Both the position numbers and the translations under genes were made by a program. From the NCBI RefSeq assembly GCF_006715005.1, contig NZ_VFMJ01000001.1, positions 124,001 to 188,000 on the forward strand: a stretch of 64,000 bases of DNA, read 5' to 3'. The DNA comes from Serratia marcescens. Its GTDB lineage: Bacteria > Pseudomonadota > Gammaproteobacteria > Enterobacterales > Enterobacteriaceae. Shown here piece after piece: positions 27,430 to 35,148 of the stretch (its first letter is position 1; every line of letters starts with the position of its first letter). The notes under the pieces were generated by a model. It was given only the letters and a program-made list of their open reading frames with translations, did not search any database and was not told the DNA's origin.

Positions 27430-27443
27430 ATTATCTAACTATA
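27430..27443 (-). promoter_or_regulatory. Candidate -10 region of the two-component operon
   Basis: On the minus strand TATAGT and GATAAT overlap closely, 30-43 bp before the regulator start. No good -35 is present, which fits a promoter that needs an activator bound upstream (half-sites at 27489-27527). Confidence 0.4.
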
Positions 27444-27488
27444 ACCCTGCCGGGAAGACAACGGGGAAACCCACTTTGCCTGCGCGTT

Positions 27489-27527
27489 CTTAAGCAAACC
27501 TTAATCTGGCTTTAATCTCGCGTTAAG
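27489..27527 (+). promoter_or_regulatory. Array of four PmrA/QseB-type half-sites
   Basis: CTTAAG (27489), CTTAAT (27500), TTTAAT (27511) and GTTAAG (27522), each separated by exactly 5 bp, giving an 11-bp period over four copies. The known PmrA box is two YTTAAK half-sites with 5 bp between; this is the same arrangement, doubled. The last half-site sits where a -35 element would lie for the small gene at 27590 (possible -10 TATTTT at 27549-27554). Confidence 0.8.
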
Positions 27528-27589
27528 GGAGCTCGGGGGAATTTCAGTTATTTTGCTGCCATTCGATATCACAACAGAGGGAGCAAAAC

Positions 27590-27823
27590 ATGCAGACTGA
27601 CGGTTCCCCGCTTGCGGGCTCCTCGCGGCGGTTGATGTATTCAGGCATGGCGACGCTGCTCGTTCTGTTGCTGTTGTCTTTTCGCGGCGATGCCCAGAAC
27701 CATAGCCATGGCGGCCTGCATGCTGCCGGCTTGCAACGGGGGCATCAGGTGACGACGCCGGACGCCTACGGCTGCGTCAAAGCGCGCATTAAAAAGCAGC
27801 TGCGCCGCCTGGCTCAGCTTTGA
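27590..27823 (+). CDS. Small exported or membrane-anchored cationic protein
   Basis: 77 residues; I do not recognise a family. A basic N-terminus (SSRR) is followed by a hydrophobic segment at about 16-31 (YSGMATLLVLLLLSF), then a possible signal-peptidase site (GDA), a His/Gly-rich stretch (NHSHGGLHAAG) and a strongly basic C-terminus with one Cys (YGCVKARIKKQLRRLAQL) that could form an amphipathic helix. A GGGAG ribosome site lies 6 bp before the ATG. Divergent from the two-component system, with its promoter region holding the half-site array. Probably a target of that regulator. Confidence 0.6.
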   Translation: MQTDGSPLAGSSRRLMYSGMATLLVLLLLSFRGDAQNHSHGGLHAAGLQRGHQVTTPDAYGCVKARIKKQLRRLAQL

Positions 27824-27918
27824 CGCGTTTTTTAGGGCGCTGCTCTATACTCTGACGGCAAACGGGGCGCCTGCGCGCAGACCGCTGTGTTGATATCGCT
27901 AACCAGAGAAAAAACAGT

Positions 27919-28665
27919 ATGACGAAAGTGGCATTGGTGACCGGCGCAAGCCGGGGGATTGGCCGCGCGACCGCCTTGCTGCTGGCCCGGCAGGGCTATG
28001 CGGTGGGCGTGAATTACCTGCGTGACGAAAATGCGGCACGGCAGGTGGTGGCGGAGATCGAGGCGCAGGGCGGCAAGGCGCTGGCGCTGCAGGCCGACGT
28101 GGCCGATGAAGCGCAGGTGATGGCGATGTTCAGCGCGCTGGATGCCGGGCTGGGCACGCTCAGCGCGCTGGTCAACAACGCCGGCATTCTGTTCCAGCAG
28201 GCGAACATTGAACAGTTGACCGCCGAGCGCATCAATAAGGTGCTTAGCACCAACGTCACCGGTTACTTCCTGTGTTGCCGCGAGGCGGTGAAGCGCATGG
28301 CGCAACGTCATGGCGGGCAGGGCGGCGCTATCGTCAACGTTTCCTCCGCGGCGTCCCGGTTGGGGGCTGCGGGGGAATACGTCGATTACGCCGCCTCGAA
28401 AGGCGCCGTCGATACCCTGACCATCGGGTTATCGCGCGAGGTGGCGGCGCAGGGCATCCGCGTCAACGGCGTGCGGCCCGGATTCATCTACACCGAGATG
28501 CACGCCAGCGGCGGCGAGCCCGGGCGGGTGGATCGCGTGAAGGACAGTTTGCCGATGCAGCGCGGCGGGCAGCCGCAGGAAGTGGCGGAGGCGATCGCCT
28601 GGTTGCTGTCTGACGCCGCGTCTTACGTGACCGGCACTTTTATCGAGGCCGCAGGCGGGCGTTGA
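27919..28665 (+). CDS. ygfF: SDR-family oxidoreductase YgfF
   Basis: 248 residues of the classical short-chain dehydrogenase fold. Cofactor motif TGASRGIGRATALLL, NNAG motif at about residue 87, catalytic Ser (VNVSSAASRLG) and YxxxK (YVDYAASKGAVD). It follows E. coli YgfF over its whole length (VLSTNVTGYFLCCREAVKRMA, RPGFIYTEMHASGGEPGRVDRVK). A probable NAD(P)-dependent sugar or alcohol dehydrogenase; the substrate is not known. Confidence 0.92.
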   Translation: MTKVALVTGASRGIGRATALLLARQGYAVGVNYLRDENAARQVVAEIEAQGGKALALQADVADEAQVMAMFSALDAGLGTLSALVNNAGILFQQANIEQLTAERINKVLSTNVTGYFLCCREAVKRMAQRHGGQGGAIVNVSSAASRLGAAGEYVDYAASKGAVDTLTIGLSREVAAQGIRVNGVRPGFIYTEMHASGGEPGRVDRVKDSLPMQRGGQPQEVAEAIAWLLSDAASYVTGTFIEAAGGR

Positions 28666-28680
28666 ACGCATCAGGGGGTT

Positions 28681-28709
28681 TTGACATCCCGCCGTGCGGA
28701 GTGTATTTT
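28681..28709 (+). promoter_or_regulatory. Promoter of brnTA
   Basis: A consensus -35 TTGACA (28681-28686) and TATTTT -10 (28704-28709), 17 bp apart. It is one of the best sigma-70 promoters in the window. Confidence 0.8.
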
Positions 28710-28729
28710 GATTAAATAACAATCAAAAT
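28705..28729. promoter_or_regulatory. Palindromic operator of brnTA
   Basis: ATTTTGATT and AATCAAAAT, perfect 9-bp arms with a 7-bp spacer. It overlaps the -10 element and the start site. BrnA-type antitoxins repress their own operons, so it is probably the BrnA or BrnA-BrnT site. Confidence 0.8.
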
Positions 28730-28741
28730 GTAGTTACAAAA

Positions 28742-29065
28742 ATGTATGTTTATTTTGAATGGAATCAGGATAAAAATCACAGCAACCAGCGTAAACACCG
28801 CGTCAGTTTTGAGATTGCGCAACGGGTTTTTCTGGATCCCAACCATTTGGCCGTGCTGGAGAGGATCGAGGGCGGAGAAGAACGCTGGCAAACGCTCGGT
28901 ATGGTCGGCTCCTGTTTGCTGCTGCTGGTGGCGCATACGACGATCGAAACGGATGTCGAAGGCGATACAGTAGAGATCGTGCGTATCATTTCAGCACGCA
29001 AGGCCGATGCCAAAGAGAGGGGAAGATATGAAGCGCAAAAATTCAGCCAAAAATCTGGCGCATAG
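28742..29065 (+). CDS. brnT: BrnT-family toxin
   Basis: 107 residues. The BrnT pattern is clear: FEWNQDKNHSNQRKHRVSFEIAQRVF at the N-terminus and EIVRIISARKADAKERGRYE at the C-terminus, the family's RNase fold. BrnT is a ribonuclease that inhibits translation. No clear ribosome site precedes the ATG at 28742, while the antitoxin downstream has a strong one, which would keep toxin synthesis low. The 3' end overlaps brnA by 38 bp. Confidence 0.88.
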   Translation: MYVYFEWNQDKNHSNQRKHRVSFEIAQRVFLDPNHLAVLERIEGGEERWQTLGMVGSCLLLLVAHTTIETDVEGDTVEIVRIISARKADAKERGRYEAQKFSQKSGA

Positions 29066-29345
29066 CGTACTCCCTCCGTTGACGGAGGAGCAGAAAGCGC
29101 AAATTGCTTCGTTGAGTGCGCTGCCGGATGAGGAGATCGATTATGCCGATGCCCCGGCCCTGGGTGAGGAAAAGTGGCAGACTGCGGTGCAGGGGCGTTT
29201 TTATAAACCGATGAAAGTATCGAAGACCATCCGAATCGATGCGGATGTGTTGGCCTGGCTTCAGCGGCCAGGCAAAGGCTATCAGAAACGCCTGAACGCC
29301 GTGTTGCGTGAGGCGATGTTGAAAGAGCATGAGCACGAGGAATAA
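29028..29345 (+). CDS. brnA: BrnA-family antitoxin
   Basis: 105 residues. The C-terminal DNA-binding and dimerisation part is typical of BrnA (KTIRIDADVLAWLQRPGKGYQKRLNAVLREAML). The N-terminal half is predicted to bind BrnT. The ATG at 29028 is chosen over an upstream in-frame Met because it follows GAGGGGAAG at good spacing. It overlaps brnT, so toxin and antitoxin are made from one transcript. Confidence 0.88.
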   Translation: MKRKNSAKNLAHSVLPPLTEEQKAQIASLSALPDEEIDYADAPALGEEKWQTAVQGRFYKPMKVSKTIRIDADVLAWLQRPGKGYQKRLNAVLREAMLKEHEHEE

Positions 29346-29366
29346 GTCGTGTCAGACGGGTAACGG

Positions 29367-29394
29367 TCCGGTGAGGTTCTCACCGGATTTTTTT
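29367..29394 (+). terminator. Terminator of brnTA
   Basis: TCCGGTGAG / CTCACCGGA, 9-bp stem with a 3-nt loop and seven T, 21 bp after the brnA stop. Confidence 0.9.
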
Positions 29395-29723
29395 GCAGTT
29401 TTTCAGGTAAAGCCTACCAGCATTAACTGCCGCTTAGCAGCGCTCGGTCAAAACCACAAAAACGGTCATTAACGGTCATGCTGCGGACCGTGGAATTGTG
29501 ACCGTTTACCGTTTCTCTCCTGTCTGTCTAAGACGCACACACATCATAACTGCCTGTTACTCCACACTTTCGTAATTATTCATTTCATTTCCTTCCCGAT
29601 TTTTTTGACAACTATCACATCGCGGTCGTTGACCGATCGCGGGGCGATGCGCTTTGCGTCTGCGCGCAAAACGCGGCGCGGCAAATCGATATCGTAATCA
29701 TCGTCGTGGAGGAGAAAAGAAAC
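29395..29723. other. Control region of the sugar operon, with repeated GGTCA motifs
   Basis: About 330 bp without a gene between brnTA and the DeoR regulator. It contains CGGTCA (29445), ACGGTCA twice 10 bp apart (29462 and 29472), the inverse TGACCGT (29499) and the small palindrome CGGTC-N3-GACCG (29623-29635). A TTGACA (29605-29610) has no good -10 at 17 bp. The motifs are plausible operator half-sites for the DeoR protein that follows. Confidence 0.5.
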
Positions 29724-30542
29724 ATGCTGCCTGTAGAACGTCATCGCTTTATCACCGAAGTCTTGAGCCAGCGCGGCCGCGTGATGGTGCAGGAGGTGGC
29801 GCAGTTGTGCCACATCTCTATCGAGACGGCGCGGCGTGATCTGGCCTTGCTTGAACGGCGCGGCCTGCTGCTGCGCAGCCACGGCGGCGCGGTGTTCGTC
29901 GAGCCACCGGCGGTGGAGAAAACCTATGTGCCCGCCGAGATAGACCAGGGGGAATCTTTCCGCCAGCGCAGCAACGAGGCGCCGGAGCAGAAAACGCGTA
30001 TCGCCAAACGCGCGCTGGAGTTTATCGCGCCGGGGGATTGCCTGCTGCTGGACAGCAGCTCAACCAGTTGGTTTTTGGCGCGCCAGCTGCCGGATATTTC
30101 ACTGGTGGTGCTGACCAACTCGCTGCACATCATCCAGACGCTGGCCTGCAAGGCCAACGTGCGCACCATCGGACTGGGGGGCGAGTATTCCGCCAAGTAC
30201 GAGGATTTTATCGGCGTGCTGGCGGAGCAGATGCTGAAGGAGTTCGTGATCAACAAGCTGTTCTTCTCCTGCCACGGCATCTGCCAGGACGGCGGTATCC
30301 GCGAGAGCAACGAGCACCATGCGCGGTTGAAGCAGCAGATGCTGCTGGCGTCGGAACGCAAGTTCCTGTTGGTGGACAGCAACAAGTTCGGCCGCCGCTC
30401 GTTCGCGCGCATCTGCCACTACCGGGAAATAGACACCCTGATCACCGACAGGCTCAGCGACGACGAATTTCGTCAGGAACTGGCCTGGAACAACGTCGAC
30501 GTGATTGAAGTTTCACCCGCCGCGAAAAGGGCGGCGCGATAA
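29724..30542 (+). CDS. DeoR-family regulator of the sugar operon
   Basis: 272 residues. An N-terminal DeoR helix-turn-helix (MLPVERHRFITEVLSQRGRVMVQEVAQLCHISIETARRDLALLERRGLLLRSHGGA region) and a DeoR C-terminal effector domain (DCLLLDSSSTSWFLARQLP, KLFFSCHGICQDGGI) of the phosphosugar-binding type. The ATG at 29724 is preferred over an upstream GTG because GGAGGAG lies 9 bp before it. It is 48 bp upstream of the binding-protein gene on the same strand, probably the operon's own regulator. Confidence 0.9.
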   Translation: MLPVERHRFITEVLSQRGRVMVQEVAQLCHISIETARRDLALLERRGLLLRSHGGAVFVEPPAVEKTYVPAEIDQGESFRQRSNEAPEQKTRIAKRALEFIAPGDCLLLDSSSTSWFLARQLPDISLVVLTNSLHIIQTLACKANVRTIGLGGEYSAKYEDFIGVLAEQMLKEFVINKLFFSCHGICQDGGIRESNEHHARLKQQMLLASERKFLLVDSNKFGRRSFARICHYREIDTLITDRLSDDEFRQELAWNNVDVIEVSPAAKRAAR

Positions 30543-30590
30543 CAACAACGAAAACCCTTTATTACAGCCAACACTTGTGGAGAGAGAACA

Positions 30591-31574
30591 ATGAAAAAAT
30601 CCGTACTGGTCGGTCTGTTTGCCTCGCTGCTGCTTTCGGTCTCCGCGCAGGCGGCGGACAAGCTGAAAATGGGCGTGGTGGTGAAGATCGGCGGCATTCC
30701 GTGGTTCAACGCCATGGAGGCCGGCATCAAAAGCGAGGGCGCCAAACGCGGCATCGATGCCTGGATGGTCGGGCCGACGGCGGCGGACCCGGCGCTGCAG
30801 GTGCGCGCCATCGAAGATCTGATCGCGCAGAAGGTGGACATCATCGGGGTGGTGCCGAACGACGCCCGGGTGCTGGAGCCGGTGCTCAAGCGTGCGCAGG
30901 AAGCGGGCATCAAGGTGATCGTGCACGAATCTCCCGGCCAAAAGTACGCCGATTGGGACTTTGAGCTGGTTGACGCCTCGCAGCACGGCGTCAACCACAT
31001 GAAAGCGCTGGCCGCCTGCATGAAAGAGCAGGGCAAGTACGCGGTGTACGTCGGCAGCCTGACGGTGCCGCTGCACATCACCTGGTCTGACTCGGCGATC
31101 AACTACCAGAAGCAGCACTACCCACACATGCAACTGGTGGGCGACAAGTTCGGCGTGGGTGAATCGCTGGATGACAGTGTGCGTACCACCAACGATCTGA
31201 TGGCCAAATATCCCGATCTGAAAGGCGTGCTGGCATTCGGTTCGCAGGGGCCGATCGGCGCCGGGCGCGCGGTGCTCAACCGCGGCAAAAGCAACGATAT
31301 CTGCGTCATCGGGCCGTTCAGCCCAGGACAGGGCGCTTCGCTGGTCAATCGCGGCGCCATCAAGGGCGGCTATATCTGGAATCCGATGGTGGCCGGCGAA
31401 GTGTTCGTGCGCATCGCCGACATGATGCACAAGGGAGAAAAAATCACCGATGGCATGACCATCGAAGGCATGGGCAAGGTGCAGGTGGATGCGCAGCAGC
31501 ACACCATTCTCGGCAACGCCACCGAAAGCCTGGATAAGCAAAACCTGCCGAAGCTGGTGAAAATGGGGCTGTAA
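30591..31574 (+). CDS. Sugar ABC transporter, binding protein (RhaS/LsrB-like)
   Basis: 327 residues. Signal peptide cleaved after AQA (residue 21). The domain resembles the autoinducer-2/rhamnose binding proteins (KIGGIPWFNAMEAGIKSEGAKRGIDAWMVGPTAADPALQV, then DIIGVVPNDARVLEPVLKRAQEAGIKVIVHES). A GAGAGAAC ribosome site precedes the ATG. The ATPase gene starts 2 bp after its stop. The ligand is unknown. Confidence 0.9.
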   Translation: MKKSVLVGLFASLLLSVSAQAADKLKMGVVVKIGGIPWFNAMEAGIKSEGAKRGIDAWMVGPTAADPALQVRAIEDLIAQKVDIIGVVPNDARVLEPVLKRAQEAGIKVIVHESPGQKYADWDFELVDASQHGVNHMKALAACMKEQGKYAVYVGSLTVPLHITWSDSAINYQKQHYPHMQLVGDKFGVGESLDDSVRTTNDLMAKYPDLKGVLAFGSQGPIGAGRAVLNRGKSNDICVIGPFSPGQGASLVNRGAIKGGYIWNPMVAGEVFVRIADMMHKGEKITDGMTIEGMGKVQVDAQQHTILGNATESLDKQNLPKLVKMGL

Positions 31575-31576
31575 TC

Positions 31577-33094
31577 ATGGCGATTTCCGGCAATACGGCA
31601 ACGCAGGGCGCACCGCTGATCGCGCTGCAACAGCTGTCGATGACTTTTGGCGGGCAGCGAGCGCTGAACGATATCTCACTGGCGCTGATGCCGGGGGAGG
31701 TGCACTGCCTGGCCGGCACCAACGGCTGCGGCAAGAGCACGCTGATCAAGGCGATCGCCGGCGTGTATCAACCGGATGACGGCAGTCGCATCACCCTCGA
31801 TGGGCAAACCTTCGGCCGGCTGTCGCCGGATCAGGCGCGCGCCTTCGGCATTCAGGTGATCTATCAGGATCTGTCGCTGTTTCCCAACCTGACGGTGGCG
31901 GAAAACATCGCCTTCGAGCACAACCTGCGCGGGCTGTTGAGGTGGCACCGGCCGGCGCGGCTGCGGTGTACCGCCGAGGGCCTGCTGCAGGAGCTGAGTT
32001 TTAATCTGGATCTCGACAAACGGGTGGCGGAGCTGCCGATTGCCCAACGCCAGCAGGTGGCGATCTGCCGCGCGCTGGTGGCGGAAGCGCGGCTGGTGAT
32101 CATGGATGAGCCGACCGCCTCGCTGACCCGCACCGAGGTCAATCAGCTGCTGCGTACGGTGAATTACCTGAAAGCGAAAGGCATCTGCGTGGTGTTCGTC
32201 AGCCACCGGCTGGACGAGGTGCTGGAGATCTCGGATCGCGTCACGGTGATCCGCGACGGCAACAAGATCGGCACCTGGCCGGCGGCGGAGATCACCGGCG
32301 ATCGCCTGACCGAGCTGATGACCGGCTTGAAGCTGGATTATCGCCTGAAGTCACCGAGCATGAATAAGGATCGGGTGATGCTGGAGGCGGATCGTCTCAG
32401 CCGCGCCGGGCAGTATCAGGACGTGAGCTTCCGGCTGCATCAGGGCGAGGTGCTCGGGCTGTGCGGATTGCTCGGCTCCGGGCGCACCGAGCTGGCGCTG
32501 AGCCTGTTCGGCATGACCCGCCCGGACAGCGGCAAGCTTTATCTCGACAGCAAACCGGTGCGCTTTCGCGGCCATGAGGACGCCATCAAGGCCGGCATCG
32601 GCTACGTCTCGGAGGATCGCCTGACGCTGGGGCTGGTGCAGCAACAGTCGGTGGCGGACAACGCGGTGCTGACCATTCTCGATAAGCTGCGCGGGCGTTT
32701 TCGCCTGATCGACGACTACCGCAAGAATCGCATCGTCGCAGAGTGGATCGCCAAACTCGGCGTGCGGGTGGCGGATCCGGATCAGGCGGTTTCGACGCTG
32801 TCCGGCGGCAATCAGCAAAAGATCGTGCTGGCCAAGTGGGTGCTGACTCAGCCGCGGATCCTGATCCTCGACTCGCCAACCGTTGGCGTCGACGTTGGCG
32901 CCAAGGCCAGCATCTACCAACTGATCCATCTGCTGGCGCAAGAAGGGATCGCCATTCTGCTGATCTCCGATGAAGTGCCGGAGGTGTATTACAACTGCGA
33001 TCGGGTGTTGCACATCAGCGGCGGCAGCGTGATCGGTGAATACCTGCCGGGGCAGGTGAGCCAGCAGCAGCTGGCGGAGGCGGTCAATGCGTAG
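31577..33094 (+). CDS. Sugar ABC transporter, double ATPase
   Basis: 505 residues with two ATPase domains. First: Walker A AGTNGCGKST, C-loop region LPIAQRQQV and Walker B LVIMDEPTAS. Second: degenerate Walker A GLLGSGRTE, C-loop LSGGNQQK and Walker B ILILDSPTVGVD, where Ser replaces the catalytic Glu. Powers import with the permeases at 33087 and 34084. Its 3' end overlaps the first permease by 8 bp. Confidence 0.93.
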   Translation: MAISGNTATQGAPLIALQQLSMTFGGQRALNDISLALMPGEVHCLAGTNGCGKSTLIKAIAGVYQPDDGSRITLDGQTFGRLSPDQARAFGIQVIYQDLSLFPNLTVAENIAFEHNLRGLLRWHRPARLRCTAEGLLQELSFNLDLDKRVAELPIAQRQQVAICRALVAEARLVIMDEPTASLTRTEVNQLLRTVNYLKAKGICVVFVSHRLDEVLEISDRVTVIRDGNKIGTWPAAEITGDRLTELMTGLKLDYRLKSPSMNKDRVMLEADRLSRAGQYQDVSFRLHQGEVLGLCGLLGSGRTELALSLFGMTRPDSGKLYLDSKPVRFRGHEDAIKAGIGYVSEDRLTLGLVQQQSVADNAVLTILDKLRGRFRLIDDYRKNRIVAEWIAKLGVRVADPDQAVSTLSGGNQQKIVLAKWVLTQPRILILDSPTVGVDVGAKASIYQLIHLLAQEGIAILLISDEVPEVYYNCDRVLHISGGSVIGEYLPGQVSQQQLAEAVNA

Positions 33095-34073
33095 ATTCAG
33101 TCTGAAACCGCGCGGCAACGAAGGCTATCTGGCCTGGGTACTGCTGCTGACGGTCATCGTCTTTTCGCTGCTCAGCGATCGGTTTTTGACGGTGCAGAAC
33201 CTGCTCGACCTCAGTGAAAGCTACGCGGTGAGCGGCATTTTCGCCCTCGGCCTGTTCGTGGTGCTGGTGACCGGCGGCATCGATATCTCCTTTGCCGCGG
33301 TCGCCTCGGTGGTGCAGTACCTGATCGCCACGCTGGCGACCCACTACGGCCTGGCCAGCCCGGCGGGCAGCATTCTGCTGGCGTTGGCGATTGGCGCCAC
33401 GCTGGGCATGGTCAACGCGCTGCTGATCTACTGCCTGCGTATCGTCTCGATCATCGTCACCATCAGCATGCAGGCGTTCTTGTTCGGCATGCTGATGTGG
33501 CTGACCAACGGCCGCAGTGTGTACGCATTGCCGGACTGGTGGACGTTGCCGCGCAGCGTGCTGCCGTTCCAACTGGGTGAGCAGAGCTATCAGCTCGGTT
33601 TGCCGACGCTGGTGATGCTGGCGGTGGCGCTGCTGACCTGGCTGCTGTTGAACAAAACGCACCTCGGGCGCCAGCTGTTTGCCGTCGGTGGCGATGCGGA
33701 ATCGGCGCGGCGCATCGGCATCCGCGTCGGCCTGCTGCATCTGTTCGCCTATGGCTATCTGGGCGCGATGGCGGCGATCGGCGGCCTGGTACAGGTGTAC
33801 CGCATGGGGGAGGTGGTGCCCAACGCGCTGGTGGGCGGCGAGCTCGACGTGCTGGCGGCGGCGGTGCTGGGTGGCGCCAGCCTCAACGGCGGCAAGGGCA
33901 GCGTGATCGGCACGCTGATGGGCGTATTCCTGATCGGCGTGCTGAAAAACGGCCTCAACCTGATCGGTGTGTCCAGCTACTTCATGAACGTGGTGATCGG
34001 TCTGGTGATCGTCGCGGCGATCACCGTCACTCACTACAAGAAGCGCAAAGAAACCGACGTCGGTTTCGCCTGA
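33087..34073 (+). CDS. Sugar ABC transporter, permease 1
   Basis: 328 residues and about ten membrane segments of the BPD_transp_2 family (FALGLFVVLVTGGIDISFAAVASVVQYL; LGRQLFAVGGDAESARRIGIRVG; GGELDVLAAAVLGGASLNGGKGSVIGTLMG). It pairs with permease 2 to form a heterodimeric channel, as in rhamnose and autoinducer-2 importers. Translationally coupled to the ATPase. Confidence 0.92.
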   Translation: MRRFSLKPRGNEGYLAWVLLLTVIVFSLLSDRFLTVQNLLDLSESYAVSGIFALGLFVVLVTGGIDISFAAVASVVQYLIATLATHYGLASPAGSILLALAIGATLGMVNALLIYCLRIVSIIVTISMQAFLFGMLMWLTNGRSVYALPDWWTLPRSVLPFQLGEQSYQLGLPTLVMLAVALLTWLLLNKTHLGRQLFAVGGDAESARRIGIRVGLLHLFAYGYLGAMAAIGGLVQVYRMGEVVPNALVGGELDVLAAAVLGGASLNGGKGSVIGTLMGVFLIGVLKNGLNLIGVSSYFMNVVIGLVIVAAITVTHYKKRKETDVGFA

Positions 34074-34083
34074 GGAGCACCTG

Positions 34084-35118
34084 ATGGGCAACTACCTGAA
34101 ATTTCGTCCGGACGGTACCGCCGTCGGCCTGTTGGCGCTGTTGCTGGCGGTGGTGCTGGCCTTCAGCCTGCTGATGCCGGGGCGCTTCTTCAGCGGCGCC
34201 ACCTTCACCAGCGTGGCGTTCCAGCTGCCGGAGCTGGGCCTGCTGACCCTGGCGATGTTCATTCCGATCCTCAGCGGCGGCCTGAACCTGTGCATTATCG
34301 CCAGCGCCAACCTGACCAGCCTGCTGATGGCCTGGCTGTTCATCAGCTATCTGCCGGCGGACGCCGGGCTGGGATTGCAGACGGTGTGGCTGGTGTTGGC
34401 GCTGGTGGCGGCGATGCTGCTGGCCGGGCTTATCGGCGCGGCGACCGGCGCATTGGTGGCGTACGTCGGCGCGCATCCGATTCTGGTGACGCTGGCGACC
34501 ATGACCACGGTCAACGGCATCGGCATCTACCTGACGCGCGGCGCGGCCCTGAGCGGCATGCCGGATATCGTGCGGTTTATCGGCGCTGAGAGCGTGCTGG
34601 GCGTGCCGGTACCGCTGTGGATCTTCCTGGCGGTCGCCGCGTTGCTGGCGCTGTTCTTGCAGAAAACCCGGCTCGGCAAATGCATCTACATGAGCGGCAG
34701 CAACATCAACGCCACCCACTTCAGCGGCGTGAATACCCATCGGGTGCTGATCGCCATTTACACCCTCTCCAGTCTGCTGTGCGTCATTGCCGGATTGGTG
34801 ATGATGGCGCGCTTCAACTCGGCGCGCATGGGCTACGGCGACTCTTACCTGCTGCTCACGGTGCTGGCGATCATTCTGGGGGGCACCGATCCGTTCGGCG
34901 GTTTTGGCCGGGTCAGCGGCGTGGTACTGGCGCTGATCGTGCTGCAGGTGATCGCGACCGGTTTGAACCTGATGAATGTCAGCCCGCATTTCAGTCTGGC
35001 GATGTGGGGCGCGGTGCTGATCGCAGTGCTGGCGCTGAAGTTTTTCCGCCATCGCTATCGGCAGCGGCGGGCGATGCGCCGCAGCGCGGCCCAGGCCAGA
35101 ACCGCGACGGGCCATTGA
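34084..35118 (+). CDS. Sugar ABC transporter, permease 2
   Basis: 344 residues; same family as permease 1 (MFIPILSGGLNLCIIASANLTSLLMAWLF; LGKCIYMSGSNINATHFSGVNTHRVL; LLTVLAIILGGTDPFGGFGRVSGVV). GAGGAGC ribosome site 4 bp before the ATG. A basic C-terminal tail (HRYRQRRAMRRSAAQARTATGH) faces the cytoplasm. Confidence 0.92.
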   Translation: MGNYLKFRPDGTAVGLLALLLAVVLAFSLLMPGRFFSGATFTSVAFQLPELGLLTLAMFIPILSGGLNLCIIASANLTSLLMAWLFISYLPADAGLGLQTVWLVLALVAAMLLAGLIGAATGALVAYVGAHPILVTLATMTTVNGIGIYLTRGAALSGMPDIVRFIGAESVLGVPVPLWIFLAVAALLALFLQKTRLGKCIYMSGSNINATHFSGVNTHRVLIAIYTLSSLLCVIAGLVMMARFNSARMGYGDSYLLLTVLAIILGGTDPFGGFGRVSGVVLALIVLQVIATGLNLMNVSPHFSLAMWGAVLIAVLALKFFRHRYRQRRAMRRSAAQARTATGH

Positions 35119-35148
35119 TCCTTTTCCCTTTTGCGCAGGATAACGCTA

